DNA from: Sulfurimonas sp.
GTDB lineage: Bacteria > Campylobacterota > Campylobacteria > Campylobacterales > Sulfurimonadaceae
Length of the DNA stretch: 64,000 nt
NCBI RefSeq assembly: GCF_026988655.1
Contig: NZ_JALSKT010000049.1
Span: forward strand, 1 to 64,000
Reading direction: 5' to 3'
In this document: one piece after another, positions 16,552 to 27,111 of the stretch
Position numbering within the stretch: position 1 is the first letter of the stretch
How the letters are laid out: the number at the start of each line of letters is the position of its first letter
The notes under the pieces: model-generated
The model's input: the letters and a program-made list of their open reading frames with translations, nothing else
Told to the model about the DNA's origin: nothing
Databases searched by the model: none
Translations under genes and position numbers: made by a program

Positions 16552-17574
16552 TTATTGTGGAAAGTTTTTTGGAACTTTAATATCTAAGTCCGGACCAGTG
16601 AGTGCTTTCATAAATTCTACAATTGCATCAACTTCATCATCGCTTAAATGTCTGTCTACCATTACATCTGATTTGTTTTTGACACCATCTTGATAGCGTC
16701 CACCTTGAGAACAGATAACTGTTGCTTCTTTGAGTGTTTTGACACTTCCATCATGAAAGTAAGGAGCTGACTTTGTAACATCACGAAGTGTTGGTGTTTT
16801 AAATACACCATACCAAGCTGCTCTTTTTTTCACATTGTAACGACCAAGTTCTTTGCCTTTGAGTTCGCCTTTATTGAGACCGATGTTTTGAAAACTTCCA
16901 TCACTAAAATTAAAGCCATCATGACAATCTATACAATGTGCTTTGCCTTTAAAAAGTTCAAAACCTTTTTTAGCTTTAGTGTTAATGGCATTTTTATCAC
17001 CTTTTGCATATTTGTCAAATGGAGATTCTGTAGAGACTACTGTTCTCTCAAATGAGGCAATGGCTTTTGCAAGTGAATCTTTTGTGATTCCTTCGCCTGG
17101 ATAAGCTTTTTCAAAAAGCTCTCTGTAGCCTTTAATTTTATTGAGTTTTGGTATAAGCTCTTTGAGTGGCATATTCATCTCAACATCTGCTTCGATTGGA
17201 CCGAGTGCTTGTTCTTCTAGAGATTTTGCACGACCATCCCAAAACTGATGTCTTTGATAAGCTGAGTTTAATACAACAGGAGAGTTTCTTGGTCCTACTC
17301 GCCCTTCAAACCCAACAGCTTTTGCAGCTGGGACTTCATCTGTCCATCCGTGACTTGGACTATGACAAGTTGCACAAGAAATTTTGTCATTTTTAGAGAG
17401 TCTTGTGTCAAAGTAAAGGAGTTTTCCTAGTTCAATACGCTCAGGCGTTAGTTTATTGTTTGCAGGTTGTGGGGCTGTTTGGGGTCGTAACCACTGTGAC
17501 ATATCTTCATTTGCCCCAACACTTGTAAAGAATGTTGCTAGAACAAGTGTTGCTATTGTTAATTTTTTTATCAT
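16552..17574 (-). CDS. dihaem cytochrome c peroxidase (CCP/MauG family)
   Basis: 340 aa from the ATG at 17574 (AGAGAGGGAATTT upstream; a longer frame is less likely). Signal peptide MIKKLTIATLVLATFFTSVG. Two haem sites: CATCH at C67-H71, and CIDCHDGFNFSDG in the second half. PRNSPVVLNSAYQ and FKTPTLRDVTKSAPYFHDGS are CCP hallmarks. CCPs reduce hydrogen peroxide in the periplasm with electrons from small carriers; MauG proteins oxidise other proteins. The neighbouring amicyanin-like cupredoxin and cytochrome are likely partners. Confidence 0.88.
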   Translation of the reverse strand: MIKKLTIATLVLATFFTSVGANEDMSQWLRPQTAPQPANNKLTPERIELGKLLYFDTRLSKNDKISCATCHSPSHGWTDEVPAAKAVGFEGRVGPRNSPVVLNSAYQRHQFWDGRAKSLEEQALGPIEADVEMNMPLKELIPKLNKIKGYRELFEKAYPGEGITKDSLAKAIASFERTVVSTESPFDKYAKGDKNAINTKAKKGFELFKGKAHCIDCHDGFNFSDGSFQNIGLNKGELKGKELGRYNVKKRAAWYGVFKTPTLRDVTKSAPYFHDGSVKTLKEATVICSQGGRYQDGVKNKSDVMVDRHLSDDEVDAIVEFMKALTGPDLDIKVPKNFPQ

Positions 17575-17625
17575 AAATTCCCTCTCTTTTGTGATAAAAT
17601 ATTGTAACATCTTAAACTGATAGAG

Positions 17626-17631
17626 ATTATA
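17626..17631 (-). promoter_or_regulatory. probable -10 box of the peroxidase/cupredoxin/cytochrome unit
   Basis: TATAAT on the minus strand, 51 bases before the ATG at 17574 and overlapping the end of the preceding membrane-protein gene. It suggests the redox trio can be transcribed separately from the ABC transporter. Confidence 0.4.
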
Positions 17632-18574
17632 AAAGTGTGTGATTTATTAAAAGATAATAAATAAATTTTATAGAAATAAGAAAAACAAATACCATATACA
17701 AATAAGAAGCCCTCTTGTAACTTTTATCTTCAAAGTTAAATAAGGCTGTGTTTAAGGCATAAAAAGTTGCTAAAAGTAGAGCGCCATAGATAAAATACCC
17801 GACATAGTAGTAGTCAAATCCTAAGATACAATAGGGACACTTATGTGTTGGAAGCTCATAAATATAGGTACTAAAAAAGTAGGTGATACTCAGGTACGAT
17901 ACATACAAAAAGAGGATGCTAAACGCAGTGATGAGTACTCTTTTTTTCAAGTGTAACAAAAATAATAAAAGAAAAAACATTGCATAAAATAGAGTGACTA
18001 AAACACCTGTAGTCAAATGAAAGGGCATTGCAGTTGTTGTTTTTGCGTAAATATTTGAACAGCAAAGCACTGGTGTAAGTGTTGAGAGATTGGCAAAAAA
18101 GTTTATTTCTACAATGGCGTTTAGAAGTATTAAAAAATAAATAAAAAGAAAAAAGTAGAGTTTTTTCTTGAAGTAGGGATGCTGTTTAGAGTAGTAATCT
18201 TGATGGTTGAGTGAAAGCCAGAGCAAAGAGCAGAGAATGATAATAATTTTGAGTATAAGGAGTGGATTTCCAAATGGGTTTGCTCCTACAACGCCTGCAG
18301 CACACATAGCACCAGGGATGAGAGAGGCTAAATCATTAAGCGTATAAATAAAAAAGCCTAAAAGAAAGATATTTATAAGAAGTGAGAGCTGTATGAGTGT
18401 TGTAATAAGATAAGACCTTTTTTCTAGTTCATACTGCATTTGACTTACTGCGTTGGGTCTATATTGTTTGAGAATTTGGACTGTGTTAAACGCAGCTATG
18501 GTGAGGGCTATAAGTACCAATAAGGCGATAAAGAGCGTGATAGTGACATGAGCAGAGAGAAAGATACTACTCAA
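17627..18574 (-). CDS. polytopic membrane protein with cysteine motifs, linked to an ABC transporter
   Basis: 315 aa with about eight membrane segments. Three short cysteine motifs stand out at predicted membrane edges: PGAMCAAGVVGANPFG (about residue 88), VLCCSN (about residue 170) and THKCPYCILG (about residue 249). I do not recognise a named family. It overlaps the ABC ATPase gene by eight bases, so it is translationally coupled to it and likely part of the same complex. The CxxC and CC pairs suggest metal or thiol chemistry; that is inference. Confidence 0.65.
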   Translation of the reverse strand: MSSIFLSAHVTITLFIALLVLIALTIAAFNTVQILKQYRPNAVSQMQYELEKRSYLITTLIQLSLLINIFLLGFFIYTLNDLASLIPGAMCAAGVVGANPFGNPLLILKIIIILCSLLWLSLNHQDYYSKQHPYFKKKLYFFLFIYFLILLNAIVEINFFANLSTLTPVLCCSNIYAKTTTAMPFHLTTGVLVTLFYAMFFLLLFLLHLKKRVLITAFSILFLYVSYLSITYFFSTYIYELPTHKCPYCILGFDYYYVGYFIYGALLLATFYALNTALFNFEDKSYKRASYLYMVFVFLISIKFIYYLLINHTLL

Positions 18575-19235
18575 GAGTACCTTCTTTAATACTCAAGCTT
18601 TTATCGATGATCTTGCATGTGTCAAAAATTGGGTCATGCGTAGCGATAATGATAGTTTTGCCTTTTGCTTTTAATTTTGTAAGTATCTCGATAAAAAGTA
18701 GAGAGTTTTCTTTGTCTAAATTTGCTGTTGGTTCATCACAAAGGATGATTTGGGCATCACTTACGATGGCTCTAGCGATGATGGCTCTTTGTTTTTCTCC
18801 TCCTGAGAGGTTTGAGACTTTTTGTTTTGCTTTATGGGCAATATTAGCAAGCTCCATAGCTTTTTGTTGGGCTGCGTTTATCTGCACTGCGTTTAGATCT
18901 TTAATGACAAGGGCTGGGAGAAGATTTTCTTCGACAGTGAGTGCATTAAAAAGATGAAAGGACTGGGTAATATAGGCTGTGATATCACGTCGATAGAGCG
19001 AAGCGTGATAATCTGAATATGAAGCAATGTTTTCACCAGCGACTTCTACGCTTCCGCTTGTTGGTTTGAGTTGTGAAGCTAAAATATGTAAGAGGGTGCT
19101 TTTTCCACTACCACTCACACCTTTGAGTAGAACAAATTCACCTTGCGCAACACTAAGAGTAATATTTTTCAAGGCATGAAAAATTTCGCCATTTTTTTCT
19201 TTAAAATCTTTGTTGAGGTTTTGTATTTGTATCAT
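18567..19235 (-). CDS. ABC transporter ATPase, LolD/MacB type
   Basis: 222 aa. Walker A GVSGSGKSTLL, signature LSGGEKQRAIIARAI and Walker B IILCDEPTANLD are intact. The length and sequence are those of LolD/FtsE/MacB ATPases that drive FtsX-like permeases. It overlaps the permease gene (ATGA) and the downstream membrane-protein gene. LolD itself normally pairs with LolC/E; here the partners are unusual, so the substrate is unknown. Two AAACGCAG motifs lie 15 bases apart (18872, 18887). Confidence 0.88.
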   Translation of the reverse strand: MIQIQNLNKDFKEKNGEIFHALKNITLSVAQGEFVLLKGVSGSGKSTLLHILASQLKPTSGSVEVAGENIASYSDYHASLYRRDITAYITQSFHLFNALTVEENLLPALVIKDLNAVQINAAQQKAMELANIAHKAKQKVSNLSGGEKQRAIIARAIVSDAQIILCDEPTANLDKENSLLFIEILTKLKAKGKTIIIATHDPIFDTCKIIDKSLSIKEGTLE

Positions 19236-20404
19236 TTCATAACCTCATTTGCTTCGGTGATGGCAAGCTTCCACACCGGTATGACTATGGCGAGTAAAAA
19301 AGGCGTAACAAAGAGAATAAAAAGCAGACTCAAGTCATTTGTACTAATACTTGGAGAAAAAGATGCCTTGTTGTTGAGGTTTTGATAGCCGACAAAGATA
19401 TACTTTAGTAGAGGCGCACTCAAATAATAAACATAGATTAAAGCGGCTGTCACTCCCGTAAGATAAGCAAAAAATACGATTATAAAGTTCTCTAAAAGTT
19501 TAAACCAAATGATCTCTTTTATCTGCCATCCAAGTGAGCGTAATATGGCTACTTCTTTGGCATCTTCTGTCTTTATCATGGAGTATCTTTGGTAGAGTAT
19601 GAGTAAAAATGTACTGAGTGCGATAAGGTAAAGGATAAGGAAAACACCACCTTTATAGTTAAAAAGATTTTTATAATGTTTTGCGATATCTTCTTTTGTA
19701 ATGATTCTGCTGTCAAAGTGGGATATAAGAAGCTTTTCATAGACCATTTGGCGCTCTTTTTTGTTGGGAACTTTAAGGATAATATCACTGACATATCCCT
19801 CAGGAATGCCAAGAATTTTACGGGCTTCATCACTATCCATCAAGATAACATCACTGCCGATAAGATTTGTCTCTTTGGGGAGTGTATCATAAATATAGAC
19901 CTTTTCTTTGCTTCTATCTGGTGGTCTAAAAGTGTAAGAGTTTGTGTAGGCATATGTGTCAAAAAATTCTTTAACACCTGAGCCAATAATCATATTTTTT
20001 CGTGAGAGAAATTTTTCTATATCAATACTTTTGAGAAGTGTTTGAAGTTCTTGTTCTATCTGTTCATCATAAAAATCTATGCCGACTATGGTGAAATGTT
20101 CTTCTTTTGGTTCATAATAATGTATGCCATAAATGCGTCCCTGTGCTTTTTCTACTCCTTGAATGGCAAGCGCTTCATCTAGCCAACTTTGTGGGGTATC
20201 TAAACGCAGTCCATCTTTGTAGCGTTGCAGGGTAATGTCTGCTTGTGCATCAAGTGTTGCAAAGATATCTTTTTGTATTGATGAAGAGATAAAAAGCACA
20301 CTTGCAAGAAGCCAGATAAGCACAGAGGAGAGAATAAAAATCCCGAGATGTTTTTTAGGGTTGCTACGTAATAAGATAAGTAAAAAGTTGAATTTATTGC
20401 GCAT
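19232..20404 (-). CDS. FtsX-like ABC permease
   Basis: 390 aa from the ATG at 20404. One N-terminal membrane segment, a long periplasmic domain (about residues 45-240) and three C-terminal membrane segments make the MacB/LolC/FtsX topology. EVAILRSLGWQIKEIIWFKL is the typical FtsX cytoplasmic loop that contacts the ATPase. It overlaps the upstream small gene by 11 bases and the ATPase gene by four. These mechanotransmission transporters act on periplasmic or outer-leaflet substrates; this one is not identified. Confidence 0.82.
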   Translation of the reverse strand: MRNKFNFLLILLRSNPKKHLGIFILSSVLIWLLASVLFISSSIQKDIFATLDAQADITLQRYKDGLRLDTPQSWLDEALAIQGVEKAQGRIYGIHYYEPKEEHFTIVGIDFYDEQIEQELQTLLKSIDIEKFLSRKNMIIGSGVKEFFDTYAYTNSYTFRPPDRSKEKVYIYDTLPKETNLIGSDVILMDSDEARKILGIPEGYVSDIILKVPNKKERQMVYEKLLISHFDSRIITKEDIAKHYKNLFNYKGGVFLILYLIALSTFLLILYQRYSMIKTEDAKEVAILRSLGWQIKEIIWFKLLENFIIVFFAYLTGVTAALIYVYYLSAPLLKYIFVGYQNLNNKASFSPSISTNDLSLLFILFVTPFLLAIVIPVWKLAITEANEVMK

Positions 20405-20624
20405 ACACAAAGTCCATCTGTTTGAGGTCTTGCATCTTCGGATAGAGTTGGTTTGAGCTATCTCTATAGCAGTGGATACGATGTTCTAAAAATGAAGTAG
20501 AAGAAGCAAAACCCGGTAGTTTTGTAAGTTTGCTCAAACTTTGTATCTCCTTCGTATTCGTTTGCTTGCTAAGAACAAGAAGGAGGGTAAAAAGGAAGAG
20601 ACCAAGAAGCCCAAGTACGAGCAA
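20394..20624 (-). CDS. small single-pass membrane protein of the ABC operon
   Basis: About 76 aa from a TTG at 20624. One N-terminal membrane segment (LVLGLLGLFLFTLLLVLS) is followed by a short soluble tail with one cysteine (FLEHRIHCYRDSSNQLYPK). A better ribosome binding site (AAAGGA) lies about 30 bases further up, followed in frame by RHFT before the segment, so the true start may be an unusual codon there. It overlaps the permease start and is probably an accessory subunit of that transporter. Family unknown. Confidence 0.55.
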   Translation of the reverse strand: MLVLGLLGLFLFTLLLVLSKQTNTKEIQSLSKLTKLPGFASSTSFLEHRIHCYRDSSNQLYPKMQDLKQMDFVYAQ

Positions 20625-20656
20625 TGTAAAGTGTCTTAATAAAATAAAATTTCCTT

Positions 20657-22513
20657 TTAAACTTTAAAGACCTCGAGATGCTTGTTTAACTCTTGGGTAG
20701 ATTGACGAATCTTCACACTTGCTTTTGCAACATCATCTATACTATGAAGGTTTTCATTTGAAATTTGGCTGACATGTTGAATCTTTTGTATAATTGTGTC
20801 TGTTTTATCCGCATTTTCTCTATAACCATCAAGAATGTTTTCACTCATTTGTGTTGATTGCGTCATTATTTCTGAAGTTGCGTTTATTTTGTCTCCTACA
20901 CTCATAGAAATAGCTGCGAGTTCTTCCATCTCAGTAGAGTTATTGTTCATCTGCTCTGAACTCTCAACGATAGCCTGAACGATGACATTTACAGTGGCAT
21001 TTATCTCTGAAAGAGATTTCTGTGTGCGTTCTGCAAGTTTTCTAACTTCATCGGCAACGACGGCAAAACCACGTCCATGCTCACCTGCACGAGCAGCCTC
21101 AATCGCTGCGTTTAGCGCAAGAAGATTTGTCTGGTCTGCAATGTCTGCAATGACTGTTAATACATCTTTGACTTGTGAAGCATCTTGTGAGAGTTGGCTG
21201 AGTCCTTGTGCTAGTTCCATTTGTAGCTCTGAAGAGTTTTGTACTTTATCAACGAGTGTTAAGATGTCTTTCTTTGTTTCATTCAGGTTCTCATTTGATT
21301 GAATGAGGTTTTGTTTTCCCTCTTGTGCTTCTTCGATTGCATGACTCAGAGCATCACGCATCACACGTCCTTCATTGACTGTCTCATTGAGTTCACTGTT
21401 CTCTTCTTCTGAGCGTTTTTCTACGGTATGTGCTGTTGTCTCAAGATAAGTTGAAGCGTTGAGGTTTTGTTTAGATGAGTCTATAACTACTTTTAAAACT
21501 TCTTGAACTTTTTCTATAAACTGGTTGATATAGTAGTTTGCTTGTGCTATCTCATCTTTTGTATCTGTGGCAAGTCTGATGGTAAGGTCACCATCTCCTT
21601 GAGTAAGCTCTTTAGCTGTGTTTATGAGCTTTTTAATAGGCTCAACTATAGAGTTGATGATAAGGAGTAATAAAATAACAATTACGGCTCCAAAAATAAG
21701 CTGCATGATTAAAGAAAGCGTTGAAGTAAAAGCAATTTTATCTTCAAGAATTGGGGCATAAGTTTTATGTATATTGTTTAAGAGTTTTTGATTTTGTATT
21801 ACAAGTGCATTCATTTCTCCAAGCAGCCCTTTGGTCGAGTCAAAACCTTTTAACTCAGTTGCTTTGACAAGAGCAGTAAAATACTTTTTATATGCTTGTA
21901 GGTCACTTTTGATATGTTTAGAATTTTCAATATTTCTGTCTATATAATAGATAAGTGCATTGTAAGAACGTTTGAATTTTTTTAGATATTTTTTATTGTG
22001 AGATAGTTCGAAACTTTTTTCCAAGTTTCCTAAGGTCAGAACCATACTAAAGACATCAGCATTTTGAGATTTTTTGGCAAAAAGTTCTGCTTGACGAATG
22101 GCATTTGCTAGCTTTTTGTTAAGACCATCTTTTGGAGTAAAACCTATCTCTTTTTGTATTTTCACAATCTTTGAAAAGCTCTCTTTATAGAGCTGTGTGT
22201 TTTTTATGATTTTATCGATTCCGCTTGGTTCTATATCAAGAGTGAGTAGCTTCTTTTTGAGTGACTGTGCATCTTTCATAGTTGTAGTGTATTGTAAAGA
22301 AAAATTGTCAATGTTTTTTTGATGTTTATATTCTAAAAAATCACTTGCACTTATCATCAAGCCTTTTAAATCATTATCTATCTTATATACATTAAGTTTG
22401 GTTGATTCAATCAGGTGGCTAGAACTCAGCATATAATTAACGATAAAAATATTTGCAAGAATAGAGACTACTGAGATAGCCATAACAGAGATAAGTTTAT
22501 TTTTGATAGTCAT
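20657..22513 (-). CDS. methyl-accepting chemotaxis protein
   Basis: 618 aa. Membrane segments at about residues 8-29 and 265-288 enclose a helical periplasmic sensor domain. A HAMP domain ([21 protein letters not shown]) and the cytoplasmic signalling helix follow; its tip has [18 protein letters not shown]. It should control CheA and so swimming. There is no CheR-tethering pentapeptide at the end. It lies 16 bases after a small unknown gene, itself coupled to a diguanylate cyclase, so chemotaxis and c-di-GMP sensing may share one transcript. The ligand is unknown. Confidence 0.93.
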   Translation of the reverse strand: MTIKNKLISVMAISVVSILANIFIVNYMLSSSHLIESTKLNVYKIDNDLKGLMISASDFLEYKHQKNIDNFSLQYTTTMKDAQSLKKKLLTLDIEPSGIDKIIKNTQLYKESFSKIVKIQKEIGFTPKDGLNKKLANAIRQAELFAKKSQNADVFSMVLTLGNLEKSFELSHNKKYLKKFKRSYNALIYYIDRNIENSKHIKSDLQAYKKYFTALVKATELKGFDSTKGLLGEMNALVIQNQKLLNNIHKTYAPILEDKIAFTSTLSLIMQLIFGAVIVILLLLIINSIVEPIKKLINTAKELTQGDGDLTIRLATDTKDEIAQANYYINQFIEKVQEVLKVVIDSSKQNLNASTYLETTAHTVEKRSEEENSELNETVNEGRVMRDALSHAIEEAQEGKQNLIQSNENLNETKKDILTLVDKVQNSSELQMELAQGLSQLSQDASQVKDVLTVIADIADQTNLLALNAAIEAARAGEHGRGFAVVADEVRKLAERTQKSLSEINATVNVIVQAIVESSEQMNNNSTEMEELAAISMSVGDKINATSEIMTQSTQMSENILDGYRENADKTDTIIQKIQHVSQISNENLHSIDDVAKASVKIRQSTQELNKHLEVFKV

Positions 22514-22529
22514 ATAAAAAATCCTTTTT

Positions 22530-23033
22530 TTATATCTTGTATTTTAGTGCTTTTTTTGTAAACTCGCTAGAGCAGAAAAACATTGCAATGAAGATGGGAT
22601 TAAAAATGAGTGTATCATCTTCAAGTGTATCAAAGACTCCAAAGCTAAAACCTTCTCCATCATTTGGGTTTTGTGGTTTTACTATAAACTTTAGAGGCGA
22701 CACTGTTCTTGCCATGTTGATAATATTTTTTTTCTCTTTTTTACTTTCAACATTTAAAATATTAAAATCTTTTTCTTGTGCTTCTCTATGGGCTACAAGA
22801 ATTTTTTCAATAAGATCAACTTTGTCTTTAAAAACAACTTTATTCCATTGAATGATAGAGTTGTTAGACGCTATCTGCATATTTTTTTGCATAAGAGGGT
22901 TTGGTTTCTTAGCACGCATGGCTTCAATGAGAGCAAGTAAATAGTTGACTCCTCCGATGCTTTTGGCAGCTTTACTCATAAAAAGATGAATAGTTGCTTT
23001 TGTCTCGTCACTTTGATTGTTAAAATTACACAT
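22530..23033 (-). CDS. conserved hypothetical protein in a chemoreceptor/cyclase operon
   Basis: 167 aa, soluble, with no signal peptide. I recognise no domain. The N-terminal half is helical ([20 protein letters not shown]) and the C-terminal half is mixed, with the conserved-looking [20 protein letters not shown]. Its ATG overlaps the stop codon of the diguanylate cyclase gene by one base, and the chemoreceptor follows 16 bases later. It may be a signalling partner of one of them. Confidence 0.6.
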   Translation of the reverse strand: MCNFNNQSDETKATIHLFMSKAAKSIGGVNYLLALIEAMRAKKPNPLMQKNMQIASNNSIIQWNKVVFKDKVDLIEKILVAHREAQEKDFNILNVESKKEKKNIINMARTVSPLKFIVKPQNPNDGEGFSFGVFDTLEDDTLIFNPIFIAMFFCSSEFTKKALKYKI

Positions 23034-24586
23034 TAATTATTTTCCTTGTTTTGATAGATAATAGCTCGGTTTTTCCCCAGCTTTTTCGCTTCGTACATAG
23101 CCTTATCGGCAAACCTAATGAGCTCTTCATTATTTTGTGAATGCTCAGGATAGAGAGATATCCCTATACTCGCACCCACTTTCACGATTTTGTGATTTAT
23201 TGAAGTTCCTTCGTTTATTTTTTCCATGATGTTGTTGGCTACTTTTAGAGCATCAGCATCATTATGAATGTTTGAAAGTAATACAGCAAATTCATCACCA
23301 GCAAATCTAGAAGCAATGTCTATACTACGAATAGATGAACTTAAAACATTAGCAACAAACTCTAAAATTTGATCTCCTGCATGATGTCCGTAGGTATCAT
23401 TTACAGCCTTAAATCCATCAAGATCAATAAAAAGTAATGCAACTTTACGCTTGTATCTCTGTGCTCGATTGAGTTCATTATGGAATTCAACTTTGAAAAG
23501 TGCTCTGTTTGGGAGTTGCGTTAAGGGATCAAAAAGCGCAAGTTCTTTGAGTTTTTCTCTTGATATTATAAGATAAAGGGAAAAGATATAAAAAAAAAAG
23601 ATAACAACACAAAAAAGTAGTGTTATATAGTTCTTTTCTATCTCGAGACGGCTGAGGTAGGTGGACTTTGTATAGGTTACTAAGTAAGCAATATTTTTAC
23701 TATAAAATCCAGGAATTGGTAAAAAGTTTACAACAATTTGTTGGTAGTTGTAGTCAAAATTTTGAGAAAAAGGTTTGGCCTCTTGTATACTTTCTTGTAG
23801 TTTTTGTTTGAGTTGGATTTTATTGATCATATCATAAAAGTTTTGGTCTTTAATCTTTTGATGCGTTGCAGCGTCAATATAATATGCATCAGATTCCCAT
23901 GTTTTTTTGTAGACTATCCCATGTTGTTGTGCTAGAGGTGTGTTTATAGCAATCTCTTTAGATACAAGGACATGGGAGTCATATACAAAATTTTCAATAA
24001 GGTTTTGTATGATAGATGCGTCAGAGTAACTAATCTCTACACTACCAATATGCTTATTCTTATAAAAAAGAGGGTAGATAAATCTATATCCAAGAAGATA
24101 AGGACAGACTTCAAAACCTTCTTGTGCTTGCAGTGTTTTGTTTGTGAGGACAATACCCTCTCTTGTTTGAGACAAATCATCGCCATAGTCTTGTGGGGCA
24201 TACATTCGTAAAAAACTTACATTGTTTGGCAAATGAAAATGAACTTGAGAGATACCCATATGCTCAAGACGTTTATAGTTTTTTTTGAGTTGATTATAAA
24301 CTTCTGTACGAATGATGTTTTGCTCTTGCTCGGAGCTATATGATGCTTTATCTAAGAGTTGCATAAGTTTTGTGTTATTTGTATACATTGTGTAGATATC
24401 TTGAGACATTATCTTTAGATATTTGTGCCAAGTTGTATACTCTTTAACAAAAAGTTGACTTTGTATATGAAGATAATACTCTCGTTTGTTAGATTCTATC
24501 TTTTTGATAATCTGTATCGTTGCAATAGTAATAAAGATAAACAAAAGAGTCGTTGCTATTATCTTGTTTCGTTTTGTTTCAAGCAT
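23033..24586 (-). CDS. membrane-bound diguanylate cyclase (GGDEF) with periplasmic sensor
   Basis: 517 aa. A membrane segment (about residues 9-26), a periplasmic Cache-like domain and a second segment (about residues 322-342) precede a C-terminal GGDEF domain. The active-site loop is RFAGDEFAVLL. An RxxD inhibitory site (RSID) lies five residues before AGDEF, so feedback inhibition by c-di-GMP is likely. It makes c-di-GMP in response to an unknown periplasmic signal. It starts the transcript that continues into the unknown protein and the chemoreceptor. Confidence 0.9.
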   Translation of the reverse strand: MLETKRNKIIATTLLFIFITIATIQIIKKIESNKREYYLHIQSQLFVKEYTTWHKYLKIMSQDIYTMYTNNTKLMQLLDKASYSSEQEQNIIRTEVYNQLKKNYKRLEHMGISQVHFHLPNNVSFLRMYAPQDYGDDLSQTREGIVLTNKTLQAQEGFEVCPYLLGYRFIYPLFYKNKHIGSVEISYSDASIIQNLIENFVYDSHVLVSKEIAINTPLAQQHGIVYKKTWESDAYYIDAATHQKIKDQNFYDMINKIQLKQKLQESIQEAKPFSQNFDYNYQQIVVNFLPIPGFYSKNIAYLVTYTKSTYLSRLEIEKNYITLLFCVVIFFFYIFSLYLIISREKLKELALFDPLTQLPNRALFKVEFHNELNRAQRYKRKVALLFIDLDGFKAVNDTYGHHAGDQILEFVANVLSSSIRSIDIASRFAGDEFAVLLSNIHNDADALKVANNIMEKINEGTSINHKIVKVGASIGISLYPEHSQNNEELIRFADKAMYEAKKLGKNRAIIYQNKENN

Positions 24587-24772
24587 GAATTTCCAGTGAG
24601 AGTTTAGTTATGTTATTATTATATCGTAAATTAACTATAGAGATTACTTTTTTTATTCTTAAAGTAAATATGACCTCAGTTAGTCTTAAGCAAATCATAA
24701 TGACAAAGCTAATATGATGTCAAAAGTAAAAGAAGACAAAAATAGTCTTATTTAGAAATATAACCCAAATGA

Positions 24773-26008
<1,236 letters not shown>

Positions 26009-26016
26009 AAATAGAT

Positions 26017-26039
26017 AAGGGAAATGAAAAGGTTCCCTT
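26017..26039 (+). terminator. hairpin between nifS and nifU
   Basis: A seven-base-pair stem (AAGGGAA/TTCCCTT) lies in the 65-base gap, followed by A/T-rich sequence without a U-tract. It may partly terminate the transcript or stabilise its ends. Confidence 0.4.
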
Positions 26040-26073
26040 AAAATTTATAAAATAAATTTAAAGGAAAGAAAGT

Positions 26074-27054
26074 ATGGCAAAAGCAGATATACTAGGCGAG
26101 TCTCTATGGGACGCCTACTCAAATAAAGTAACAACATTAATGAATAATCCTCAGCATCAAGGGGAAATAACACCAGAAGAGGCTGAGTCTCATGGTAACA
26201 AGCTTATCGTTGCAGATTTTGGAGCAGAATCTTGTGGAGATGCAGTAAGACTATACTGGGAAATTGATCCTAAAACAGATAAGATTGTAAACTCTAAGTT
26301 TAAATCTTTTGGATGTGGTACAGCTATCGCATCAAGTGATGTTATGACTGAACTTTGTATAGGCAAAACAGTACAAGAAGCTGTTAAAATTACAAATATT
26401 GACGTTGAATTAGCGCTTCGTGATGACCCTGAAACACCAGCTGTTCCACCACAAAAAATGCACTGTTCTGTAATGGCTTATGATGTTATCAAAAAAGCTG
26501 CTTCACTTTACCTTGGGGTTGATGAAGGAAGTTTTGAAGAAGAGATCATTGTTTGTGAATGTGCACGTGTTTCACTTGGAACAATTCAAGAGGTTATCAA
26601 ACTCAATGATCTTAAAACTGTTGAAGAGATTACAGACTATACAAAAGCAGGTGGTTTTTGTAAATCTTGTATCAAACCAGGTGGTCATGAAGATAGAGAA
26701 TGGTACCTTGTTGACATTTTAGAGCAGACTCGTAAAGAGATGGATGAAGAAAAGATGAAAGCAGCAGCAGATGCTATGGCAGCTGGTGGTGGTAAATTTG
26801 AAGAGATGACACTTGTACAACAAATCAAAGCTGTTGATGCAGTTATAGATGAAAATGTACGTCAATTTCTTATCATGGATGGCGGAAACATGGAGATCAT
26901 TGACATTAAGAAAAATGATGACTATATTGATATCTACATTCGTTATCTTGGTGCATGTGATGGCTGTGCATCATCTGCAACAGGTACCTTGTACGCGATT
27001 GAATCAACATTAAAAGAAAAACTTTCAGATAAAATTCGCGTTTTACCAGTTTAG
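26074..27054 (+). CDS. nifU: NifU Fe-S cluster scaffold
   Basis: 326 aa with the full three-domain NifU layout. An IscU-like N-terminal scaffold has cysteines in GAESCGDAV, FGCGTAIASSDVMTELC and KMHCSVMAYD. A central [2Fe-2S] BFD-like domain has CECARVS and CKSCIKPGG. A C-terminal Nfu domain has GACDGCASSATG. It receives sulfur from NifS and delivers clusters to target enzymes, including the aconitase-type LeuC in this window. AAAGGAAAGAAAGT precedes the ATG. Confidence 0.97.
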   Translation: MAKADILGESLWDAYSNKVTTLMNNPQHQGEITPEEAESHGNKLIVADFGAESCGDAVRLYWEIDPKTDKIVNSKFKSFGCGTAIASSDVMTELCIGKTVQEAVKITNIDVELALRDDPETPAVPPQKMHCSVMAYDVIKKAASLYLGVDEGSFEEEIIVCECARVSLGTIQEVIKLNDLKTVEEITDYTKAGGFCKSCIKPGGHEDREWYLVDILEQTRKEMDEEKMKAAADAMAAGGGKFEEMTLVQQIKAVDAVIDENVRQFLIMDGGNMEIIDIKKNDDYIDIYIRYLGACDGCASSATGTLYAIESTLKEKLSDKIRVLPV

Positions 27055-27064
27055 ACGCAAATGA

Positions 27065-27091
27065 GAAATGCCCAGCTTGACTGGGAATTTC
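27065..27091 (+). terminator. terminator-like hairpin after nifU
   Basis: GAAAT and CCCAG on the left pair with CTGGG and ATTTC on the right around a five-base loop, with one internal mismatch. TTTC follows. The hairpin lies before the preferred start of the next gene (27112), which argues against the longer start at 27061. Confidence 0.6.
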
Positions 27092-27111
27092 TTTCTGGTT
27101 ACAATACTTTT

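Noticed and set aside
27061-27111. Longer start of the 2OG oxygenase at 27061
   Set aside because: It would translate through the nifU terminator hairpin, has no ribosome site, and adds residues outside the domain.
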